Source: Nitrosarchaeum sp. (GTDB lineage Archaea; Thermoproteota; Nitrososphaeria; Nitrososphaerales; Nitrosopumilaceae). From it: a stretch of DNA of 9,147 nt. The DNA lies in NCBI GenBank assembly GCA_009697485.1, contig SICY01000021.1:1-9147 (forward strand). The letters are read 5' to 3'. The notes below the pieces were generated by a model, which saw only the letters and a program-made list of their open reading frames with translations, made no database searches and was not told the DNA's origin. The stretch's first letter is position 1, and every line of letters begins with the position of its first letter. Of the stretch, positions 4,364 through 9,147 are shown in pieces. The translations under genes were made by a program, and so were the position numbers.

Positions 4364-6391
4364 GTGGCAGAAAATAGTCTGATAAATGAAACCAGTCCAT
4401 ACTTACTTCAACATGCACATAATCCTGTTAACTGGTACGCTTGGAATGACGAATCTCTGAAAAAGGCAAAAGATGAAAACAAGCCAATCTTTCTTAGTGT
4501 TGGATACAGCGCTTGTCATTGGTGCCACGTGATGGCACACGAGTCATTTGAAAATGAAGAAGTTGCCAAATTCATAAATGAAAATTTTGTAAACATCAAA
4601 GTCGACAGAGAAGAACGACCTGACCTTGATGATATTTATCAAAAAGTTTGCCAAATAGCAACAGGACAGGGTGGATGGCCTTTGAGTATTTTTCTGACCC
4701 CTGATCAAAAACCATTCTATGTTGGAACATATTTTCCTGTTTTGGATTCTTATGGTCGTCCTGGGTTTGGAAGTATTTCTAGACAATTAGCACAAGCTTG
4801 GAAAGAAAAACCAAAAGATATTGAAAAAGCAGCTGATGATTTTCTTGTGGCATTACAAAAAACAGAGACGATAAAAGTTCCATCAAAACTAGAAAGAACT
4901 ATTTTAGATGAAGCAGCTATGAATTTATTTCAACTTGGCGACTCATCATATGGTGGATTTGGGTCTGCGCCAAAATTTCCAAATGCTGCCAATGTATCAT
5001 TTTTGTTTCGGTATGCAAAACTTACTGGGCTTTCAAAATTTAATGAATTTGCGCTTAAAACCCTAAATAAAATGGCTAAAGGCGGCATATTTGACCAGAT
5101 TGGTGGTGGATTTCATAGATATTCCACAGATGCTAGGTGGCTTGTACCTCATTTTGAAAAGATGCTTTATGATAATGCCTTAATTCCTGTAAATTATGCT
5201 GAGGCATTTCAAATTACAAAAGATCCTTTCTATCTTGAAATTCTACATAAAACACTAGATTATGTCTTACGCGAAATGACATCAAGTGATGGCGGATTTT
5301 TTTCTGCATATGATGCCGATTCAGAAGGTGTGGAAGGAAAATTCTATGTATGGAAGAAAAGTGAAATCAAAGAGATTCTTGGAGATGATACTGATCTATT
5401 TTGTCTATACTATGATGTGACTGATGGTGGAAATTGGGAGGGTAATAGTATTTTGTGCAATAACATCAACATATCTGCGGTTGCATTTCATTTTGGCATA
5501 TCTGAAGATAAAATCCGTGAAATTCTTGCAAGATGTTCTGAAAAATTATTGAATGTTCGCTCCAAAAGAGTTGCTCCTGGATTAGATGACAAGATTCTCT
5601 CATCTTGGAATTCTTTGATGATCACAGCGTTTGCTAAAGGATACCATGTGACTGGTGAAACCAAATACTTGGATGCAGCAAAAAACTGTGTATTTTTTAT
5701 TGAAAAAAATCTTCTCTCTGGTGACAAATTACTACGAACTTACAAAAATAACACTGCAAAAATAAATGGATATTTGGAAGATTATTCTTATTTTGCAAAT
5801 GCACTACTTGATGTATTTGAGATTGAACCTGAATCAAAATATCTGGATTTGGCCTTAAAACTAGGATATTATCTAGTTGACCACTTTTGGGATTCTGAAA
5901 CCAGCAGCTTTTTTATGACATCTGACAATCATGAAAAATTGATCATCAGGCCAAAGAGCAACTATGATTTATCGTTACCCTCTGGCAATTCTGTTTCGTG
6001 TCTTGTAATACTTAGATTATTCCATCTAACCCAAGAAGAAAAATTCCTAAAAATTGCAACTCAAATCATGGAATCTCAGGCACAAATTGCAGCAGAAAAC
6101 CCATTTGGATTTGGATATTTGCTAAATACAATTTACACTTACTTGCAAAAGCCCACTGAAATCACAATTATTAATCCTGAAAATTCTGAAATTTGCAAGT
6201 TTCTTTCTGGTAAATTCTTACCTGAATCAATTTTGGTGACAATACACAATAAAACTCAACTAGAAAACCTTGCGAAATTTCCATTTTTTGCTGGTAAAAT
6301 TTTTAGCGACAAGACTTTTGTTTTTGTTTGTAAAGATTTTACCTGTTCATTACCTTTAGGCTCTATTGCTGAAATAGATTCCAATCTTTAG
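4364..6391 (+). CDS. DUF255 thioredoxin-fold protein (YyaL/SPATA20 family)
   Basis: The protein has 675 residues, the normal length for the family. The N-terminal DUF255 thioredoxin-like domain (about 1-165) opens with NETSPYLLQHAHNPVNWYAW and carries a redox-type CHWC motif (C51, C54), then DREERPDLD and GGWPLSIFLTPDQKPF. The rest is an alpha/alpha-barrel related to N-acylglucosamine 2-epimerase and glycosidase-type folds. Its family motifs are YGGFGSAPKFPNA (196-208), GGIFDQIGGGFHRYS (240-254), PHFEKMLYDNA (262-272) and DADSEGVEGKFYVW (317-330). No signal peptide is visible, so it is probably cytoplasmic. The biochemical role of the family is not established; disulfide or sugar-related activity is often suggested. 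The start is GTG 4364, with a TATA-like ACAAATAC centred about 26 nt upstream. The stop overlaps the convergent gene by 4 bp and is followed by T6. Confidence 0.95.
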   Translation: MAENSLINETSPYLLQHAHNPVNWYAWNDESLKKAKDENKPIFLSVGYSACHWCHVMAHESFENEEVAKFINENFVNIKVDREERPDLDDIYQKVCQIATGQGGWPLSIFLTPDQKPFYVGTYFPVLDSYGRPGFGSISRQLAQAWKEKPKDIEKAADDFLVALQKTETIKVPSKLERTILDEAAMNLFQLGDSSYGGFGSAPKFPNAANVSFLFRYAKLTGLSKFNEFALKTLNKMAKGGIFDQIGGGFHRYSTDARWLVPHFEKMLYDNALIPVNYAEAFQITKDPFYLEILHKTLDYVLREMTSSDGGFFSAYDADSEGVEGKFYVWKKSEIKEILGDDTDLFCLYYDVTDGGNWEGNSILCNNINISAVAFHFGISEDKIREILARCSEKLLNVRSKRVAPGLDDKILSSWNSLMITAFAKGYHVTGETKYLDAAKNCVFFIEKNLLSGDKLLRTYKNNTAKINGYLEDYSYFANALLDVFEIEPESKYLDLALKLGYYLVDHFWDSETSSFFMTSDNHEKLIIRPKSNYDLSLPSGNSVSCLVILRLFHLTQEEKFLKIATQIMESQAQIAAENPFGFGYLLNTIYTYLQKPTEITIINPENSEICKFLSGKFLPESILVTIHNKTQLENLAKFPFFAGKIFSDKTFVFVCKDFTCSLPLGSIAEIDSNL

Positions 6392-6714
6392 AGTTTTTTC
6401 AGGTTTATTCCAATAATATTTCCAACTTGCGGTCTGCCCATATTTTCATATCTTGATCTTGGCATTGCAATTGTAATTTGGGTTTGCTGATAGCTTCTGA
6501 TATTTACTGTTGGCTGAGCTTGTAAAATTGCCTCTAATAATGGCATGACTTGTTCTTTAGTTTCGGCATCTAGTTTTTTTGAAACATTTTCAAGAATCAT
6601 CTGTTTTTGTGATATTGGCTCAGTTGACACATTCTCAATTAATGTTAATTGCACCATTTGACCGTTGTCTACTATTTGTGTAATTTTGAATTCATCTGTA
6701 GCTGACAATGCCAT
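6388..6714 (-). CDS. Hypothetical 108-residue protein
   Basis: The protein has no cysteines, signal peptide or membrane span. Residues 1-30 look like a beta-rich start (FKITQIVDNGQMVQLTLIEN), the middle is helical (KQMILENVSKKLDAETKEQV), and the end has beta-type stretches (QTQITIAMPRSRY, GNIIGINLKKL). I recognise no family; it may be a conserved archaeal protein. The start is ATG 6714. Only 20 bp separate it from the stop of the 30-residue membrane microgene, so the two are probably co-transcribed, and a separate TATA box at the usual distance is not clear. Its end overlaps the DUF255 gene by 4 bp tail to tail. Confidence 0.75.
   Translation of the reverse strand: MALSATDEFKITQIVDNGQMVQLTLIENVSTEPISQKQMILENVSKKLDAETKEQVMPLLEAILQAQPTVNIRSYQQTQITIAMPRSRYENMGRPQVGNIIGINLKKL
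6394..6399 (+). terminator. Oligo-T terminator of the DUF255 gene
   Basis: Six T begin 3 nt after the TAG stop. Oligo-T on the coding strand is the main archaeal termination signal. The run lies within the last codons (Lys-Lys) of the convergent 108-residue gene, so coding and termination functions overlap. Confidence 0.5.
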
Positions 6715-6725
6715 TCATTGCACTT

Positions 6726-6739
6726 GTTGATTTATCAAC
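6726..6739. promoter_or_regulatory. 14-bp palindrome between two minus-strand genes
   Basis: GTTGATTTATCAAC has 6-bp perfect inverted arms (GTTGAT/ATCAAC) around TT. It overlaps the stop codon of the 30-residue gene and lies 12-25 nt upstream of the 108-residue gene's ATG. It could be an operator or a small RNA hairpin between the two genes; an ATTGCA direct repeat (6717-6722, 6743-6748) flanks it. Confidence 0.35.
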
Positions 6740-6827
6740 GTATTGCAAAATAGAGTACTATTACTGCCATTGCTACAGCAGATGCTACTCCTAAACCAAA
6801 GATAACTTTACTTCCATCTATCTTCAT
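6735..6827 (-). CDS. 30-residue single-span membrane microprotein
   Basis: This short frame from ATG 6827 to TGA 6735-6737 encodes MKIDGSKVIFGLGVASAVAM followed by AVIVLYFAIR. A hydrophilic start with two lysines precedes one hydrophobic helix (about residues 8-28) ending in Arg, as in a small single-pass membrane peptide with small-residue (Gly/Ala) packing faces. A TATA-like element (AGTTTAAT on the minus strand) is centred about 27 nt upstream. The 108-residue gene follows 20 bp downstream and the 95-residue gene ends 91 bp upstream. The family is unknown; it might be a small subunit of a membrane complex, which is inference. Confidence 0.65.
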   Translation of the reverse strand: MKIDGSKVIFGLGVASAVAMAVIVLYFAIR

Positions 6828-6850
6828 GTCTTTTGATACAATAAAATCAA

Positions 6851-6858
6851 ATTAAACT
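6851..6858 (-). promoter_or_regulatory. TATA-like box for the membrane microgene
   Basis: The minus strand reads AGTTTAAT, centred about 27 nt upstream of the ATG at 6827. The remainder of 6859-6918 is AT-rich with nothing else identified. Confidence 0.4.
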
Positions 6859-6918
6859 CTAACTATTTTTGTACAACATTGACTAACAATTCTGTGTTTT
6901 AGATAATTTTAACCGTCT

Positions 6919-7206
6919 TTATTGTTTGATGGGTTCAAGAATCGCCTTTTTGATTAATGGTGCACGGTCCTTTAGAATTTGATTAAATTCTCTGATATCT
7001 TCTAATCCTGGGGGTTGTTGTTGGTTTTGATAAGCCTGTAAAAATCCAGAATATACGCATCCTGTAATAATTCCAAATGCTGTGTCTGGAATTGACTCTA
7101 CTTCTGGAGCAAAGTTTTCTGCAATTTGCCTATATGCCTCTGATTCACTGATATAGTAATCAATCAAATTATCAATGAACTCTTTGTTTTCTTTGGAGAT
7201 TGCCAT
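6919..7206 (-). CDS. Hypothetical 95-residue protein
   Basis: The N-terminal half is an acidic helix (ENKEFIDNLIDYYISESEAY) and the C-terminal part another helix (EFNQILKDRAPLIKKAILEP). In between lies a more apolar stretch, about residues 43-58 (AFGIITGCVYSGFLQAY), too polar to call a membrane span, followed by QNQQQPPG, a likely turn. It has a single cysteine. The start is ATG 7206 with a TATA-like box about 24 nt upstream. It is divergent from the 151-residue gene and the first gene of a possible minus-strand unit with the membrane microgene and the 108-residue gene. The function is not recognised. Confidence 0.75.
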   Translation of the reverse strand: MAISKENKEFIDNLIDYYISESEAYRQIAENFAPEVESIPDTAFGIITGCVYSGFLQAYQNQQQPPGLEDIREFNQILKDRAPLIKKAILEPIKQ

Positions 7207-7226
7207 GTTTTTCTTCTTGTCCTTGT

Positions 7227-7234
7227 TTATTTAA
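7227..7234 (-). promoter_or_regulatory. TATA-like box for the 95-residue gene
   Basis: The minus strand reads TTAAATAA, a good TATA match, centred about 24-25 nt upstream of the ATG at 7206. Confidence 0.5.
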
Positions 7235-7247
7235 CTCTGGTAGATTG

Positions 7248-7256
7248 TTTATTTAT
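7248..7256 (+). promoter_or_regulatory. TATA-like box for the 151-residue gene
   Basis: TTTATTTAT is centred 26 nt upstream of the TTG at 7278 and supports TTG as the true start. This box and the opposing one lie about 20 bp apart in a 71-bp divergent region. Confidence 0.5.
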
Positions 7257-7277
7257 TTATCCTATATTGCCTAGTTA

Positions 7278-7733
7278 TTGTGGAAATTAGATCTAGATGA
7301 TGAGTATTTTCGAATATTTGATTCTAATAAACTTGTAGCTGGATACTTTGATCCTGATTATGGCGATATATTTCCAAAAGAAAATTCGGCAGAAATTATT
7401 TTGCAAATGCTAAAAAATCATGATAAAATTCCAGGTGGGCTTGTCATGATTCCGCTTGTTAAATTTGGATTATTTGATTCTGATTTGGATATTGATATTG
7501 ATGAATTAGAGAACCACGTAAATCGTGTTGGAGAACACCTAAAAAAATGGAAAGATTTTATTGCAAAAACCAACAATACTGTTCATTCTATTAGAATATC
7601 TCACACTGATCAAGACATGCTTACAATTACATTTCCAATTAAATTTTCCGAATCCATTTCCTTAGATAAAACAGAAATTCTAAAAGAACTTTCACCAATA
7701 TTGGATTTATTGCAGAAATTAAATTTGTTATAA
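7278..7733 (+). CDS. Hypothetical 151-residue acidic protein
   Basis: The start is TTG 7278; an in-frame TAG at 7272-7274 excludes any longer form, and a TATA-like box 26 nt upstream agrees. The protein is acidic, especially around residues 65-80 (LFDSDLDIDIDELENHV). It appears to have a beta-rich first part (WKLDLDDEYFRIFDSNKLVA), a helical middle, a second beta segment (SIRISHTDQDMLTITFPIKF) and a final helix (LDKTEILKELSPILDLLQKL). There are no cysteines, signal peptide or membrane span. I do not recognise the family. It stands alone between a divergent and a convergent neighbour, and its stop is 13 bp from that of the next minus-strand gene. Confidence 0.75.
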   Translation: MWKLDLDDEYFRIFDSNKLVAGYFDPDYGDIFPKENSAEIILQMLKNHDKIPGGLVMIPLVKFGLFDSDLDIDIDELENHVNRVGEHLKKWKDFIAKTNNTVHSIRISHTDQDMLTITFPIKFSESISLDKTEILKELSPILDLLQKLNLL

Positions 7734-7746
7734 TTATGTCTAATGT

Positions 7747-8238
7747 CTATCTTAATCCTGATTTTGCTGCATTGAATTCTCCCAAAGCCATCATTTCATA
7801 CTCAAATGATTCTTGTAATAATGAATCTGATCTAATATTGTGAGAATCATCATTTGTTTTTATCCATTCTATGAATTCCTTGTCACTGTCTAATTGTGCC
7901 TGTGTTGAAAGCTTGAATAATTCTACTGACGGTGCAAATTGTTTTGGTGGGATTAAATCATCATATTTTAAAATTATATTTTGCAGTTTTTCAATATGAT
8001 TCTTTGAATATTCTGCTAATTCCTGTTGACTCAAGTCCCCTTCTTCCCACTGTGTGATTTTTGAATTAAATTCTGTTTGCAACTGCTTAACCTCTTCTTG
8101 AATTTGCTGAAGTTCGTTCCCAAACTTGAATCCTTTTTGTTTAGTTTGATCTACTGAATAATTGTAGCCTGCTATTGCTCCTATGATAATAATTGCAATG
8201 GAGACAATGATGATATTTTGTTTCTTTGATTTTTTCAA
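7747..8238 (-). CDS. Membrane-anchored coiled-coil hypothetical protein
   Basis: This 163-residue protein has a lysine-rich start (KKSKKQ), one hydrophobic segment at about residues 9-24 (IIIVSIAIIIIGAIAG), and a long hydrophilic region likely exposed outside the cell. Residues 40-92 show coiled-coil character (LQQIQEEVKQLQTEFNSKI). The second part is helical (FAPSVELFKLSTQAQLDSDK). It has no cysteines or catalytic motif. The start is TTG 8238; an in-frame TAA upstream leaves no other start, and TTG begins 2 nt after the stop of the 95-residue gene, which suggests translational coupling. It probably belongs to the same transcript as that gene. The family is not recognised; an envelope-associated role is an inference from topology. 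Confidence 0.8.
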   Translation of the reverse strand: MKKSKKQNIIIVSIAIIIIGAIAGYNYSVDQTKQKGFKFGNELQQIQEEVKQLQTEFNSKITQWEEGDLSQQELAEYSKNHIEKLQNIILKYDDLIPPKQFAPSVELFKLSTQAQLDSDKEFIEWIKTNDDSHNIRSDSLLQESFEYEMMALGEFNAAKSGLR

Positions 8239-8240
8239 AA

Positions 8241-8528
8241 CTAATCTGTATAGTTACCTTCTGCATCTAACTTTAGCTCAATTGTCATAACAGTACCGCT
8301 GATAAATGATTCATTACGAATAGTTCTCACCTTTCCAACATCAAGATGATATGGCCAAATCTCAACTACGATTGCTCCCACTTTGACGTTCTCTGGGGCA
8401 TCTGTTAATTGGGTATCTTCCTTTTTTACTCCATGCATTTCCAATGTATGCAGGGCATGTTCTACTAGTGGCTCTGGATTATTGTGATTAATTACCCAAA
8501 CAATTCCCTCATAGTCTATTTTTTCCAT
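8241..8528 (-). CDS. Hypothetical 95-residue protein, beta-rich
   Basis: The product alternates beta-type stretches (IVWVINHNNPEPLV, VKVGAIVVEIWPYHLD, GTVMTIELKLDAEGNY) with one helix (EHALHTLEMHGVKKEDTQL). It has no cysteines, signal or membrane segment. The start is ATG 8528, with a TATA-like GTTATAG centred about 28 nt upstream, overlapping the end region of the RAM gene, which ends 34 bp upstream. The membrane-anchored gene follows after 2 nt and is probably translated in a coupled way. I do not recognise the family. Confidence 0.78.
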   Translation of the reverse strand: MEKIDYEGIVWVINHNNPEPLVEHALHTLEMHGVKKEDTQLTDAPENVKVGAIVVEIWPYHLDVGKVRTIRNESFISGTVMTIELKLDAEGNYTD

Positions 8529-8553
8529 TTTTGAATTAAATTTGAGTTATCTC

Positions 8554-8560
8554 CTATAAC
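8554..8560 (-). promoter_or_regulatory. Candidate TATA box for the 95-residue gene
   Basis: The minus strand reads GTTATAG, centred about 28 nt upstream of the ATG at 8528. It overlaps one arm of the inverted repeat that brackets the RAM gene. Confidence 0.4.
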
Positions 8561-8819
8561 AATTATTCGGAGTTTATGACACTTAGTGTCATTGTGCTAA
8601 CTACTCTTGATAATTTTCTAATTCCTGCAACTGCTTTGTCAAATGCCTTCTGGTCTTCTGTATTTATCTCTGCAATTACATCATATGCACCAAACGTAAG
8701 ATATGCATTTTTGACATTAGGCATTTGTCTTAATTCTTCTACAATGTATTCTTCTGAGCCAAGGTCACAATTTAATAAAACAAACCCATCATGCATTATT
8801 TTTTCTTCGAATAATTGTT
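8558..8819. repeat. 12-bp inverted repeat bracketing the RAM gene
   Basis: AACAATTATTCG at 8558-8569 recurs as its exact complement CGAATAATTGTT at 8808-8819. One arm lies just past the stop of the RAM gene, next to the following gene's TATA box; the other lies 12-23 nt before the RAM start codon. It may be a pair of regulator sites or chance in AT-rich DNA. Confidence 0.5.
8563..8796 (-). CDS. Stand-alone AsnC/Lrp ligand-binding (RAM) domain protein
   Basis: This 77-residue protein consists only of the RAM domain found at the C-terminus of Lrp/AsnC regulators. The pattern FVLLNCDLGSEEYIVEELRQ, MPNVKNAYLTFGAYDVIAEI and a final RKLSRVVSTMTLSVI shows the beta-alpha-beta-beta-alpha-beta order; the FGAYD motif is typical of the amino-acid or effector pocket region. 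No helix-turn-helix precedes it: ATG 8796 is the only ATG, and upstream in the same frame only 10 codons are open before a TAA. Such proteins form oligomers and may bind small effectors or full-length Lrp partners. It sits downstream of the RG-rich gene (52-bp gap) and upstream of the 95-residue gene, possibly in one transcript. Confidence 0.92.
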   Translation of the reverse strand: MHDGFVLLNCDLGSEEYIVEELRQMPNVKNAYLTFGAYDVIAEINTEDQKAFDKAVAGIRKLSRVVSTMTLSVINSE

Positions 8820-8848
8820 CTGATACTTGTCTTTAAGTTTTACATCTA

Positions 8849-9147
8849 TTACCATTTACTACGTCCACCATAGCTATTCCTGCCGCCACGGTCTCCATAC
8901 TTTTTTCTTCCGCCACTTCTGTCATCTCTTGCATCTCCTCTGCTAGATCCTCCATATCCACCGGATCTTCCATATCCACCAGATCTTCCATATCCACCAG
9001 AACGACCTCTAGAATATCCGCCAGATCTTGATGAACTTCCACCACCATATCTTCTAGATGGAACTTGTCTTTTTAGAGGATCAGGAATTGAAATTTCTAT
9101 TCCCATCTCTTTATTCAAGTCTGTCAATTCCACTTTGATTTGACGCT
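8849..9147 (-). CDS. RG/GGY-rich protein, start beyond the window edge
   Basis: The frame is open to the right edge. The visible part begins RQIKVELTDLNKEMGIEISI and passes into an intrinsically disordered tail of Arg, Gly, Ser and Tyr with repeated GRSGGY units, ending GGRSKW and TAA 8849-8851. A GTG at 9133 could be a start (94 residues), but the frame continues in coding style to the edge, so a larger protein with this as its C-terminal tail is more likely. RGG tails of this type accompany RNA helicases and other RNA-binding proteins. A DEAD-box helicase or similar is possible, but the catalytic part, if any, is not visible. It lies 52 bp upstream of the RAM gene on the same strand. Confidence 0.75.
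   Translation of the reverse strand, partial: RQIKVELTDLNKEMGIEISIPDPLKRQVPSRRYGGGSSSRSGGYSRGRSGGYGRSGGYGRSGGYGGSSRGDARDDRSGGRKKYGDRGGRNSYGGRSKW
8951..9000. repeat. 18-bp tandem repeat coding GRSGGY
   Basis: About 2.8 copies of an 18-bp unit (8951-8968, 8969-8986, 8987-9000) differ by one base (A/G) and encode SGGYGR units in the minus-strand RG-rich tail. The period of six codons allows copy-number change without frameshift. Confidence 0.85.

Noticed and set aside
8576..8836. Plus-strand frame opposite the RAM gene
   Set aside because: The minus-strand frame matches the Lrp/AsnC RAM domain over its whole length.
8833..9048. Minus-strand frame with repeated MEDLVD-like units
   Set aside because: It is an off-frame reading of the GRSGGY tandem repeat; the real frame has typical RG composition and extends to the window edge.

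Overview
The window is strongly AT-rich, gene-dense and reads as archaeal, most likely a Nitrosopumilus-like ammonia oxidiser (Nitrososphaerota/Thaumarchaeota). The reasons are: TATA-like boxes centred 24-28 nt upstream of many start codons (leaderless transcription), TTG and GTG starts, oligo-T runs instead of bacterial terminator hairpins, a stand-alone AsnC/Lrp ligand-binding domain protein, CxxC-x17-CxxC mini zinc proteins, and arginine/glycine-rich proteins. The genus is an inference. No rRNA, tRNA, CRISPR array, insertion sequence or integrase was seen.

Left part (1-2361): a 165-residue protein with a C-terminal zinc ribbon (+) meets, tail to tail with an 11-bp overlap, a minus-strand pair made of a small helical protein and a 50-residue cysteine-rich protein. 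To their right on the minus strand lies a two-gene unit: a duplicated CxxC-x17-CxxC zinc protein with an Arg/Gly/Ser linker, then a YwbE-like (DUF2196) protein 9 nt downstream. Divergent from it is a P-loop kinase resembling the kinase domain of polynucleotide kinases.

Middle part (2362-6391): a 615-bp gene-poor stretch holds a probable decayed reading frame (one in-frame TGA) and a 29-residue acidic microprotein with a well-placed promoter. Next comes a zinc-dependent alcohol dehydrogenase (minus), divergent from a small charged protein (+) that is followed by a large DUF255/thioredoxin-fold protein (+).

Right part (6388-9147): a minus-strand group contains a 95-residue conserved-looking protein, a 30-residue single-span membrane microprotein and a 108-residue protein that overlaps the DUF255 gene end. 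A plus-strand 151-residue protein stands alone. The final minus-strand run reads, in transcription order, an RG-rich protein tail running off the window edge, a stand-alone RAM (Lrp/AsnC ligand-binding) protein, a 95-residue protein, and a membrane-anchored coiled-coil protein coupled to it by a 2-nt gap.

Most of this is ordinary core genome. The points most worth following are three microgenes of 29-50 codons with promoter signals, the recent internal duplication in the zinc/RG protein, palindromes sitting on promoters, and a 12-bp inverted repeat bracketing the RAM gene. I did not see a convincing new multi-gene system.
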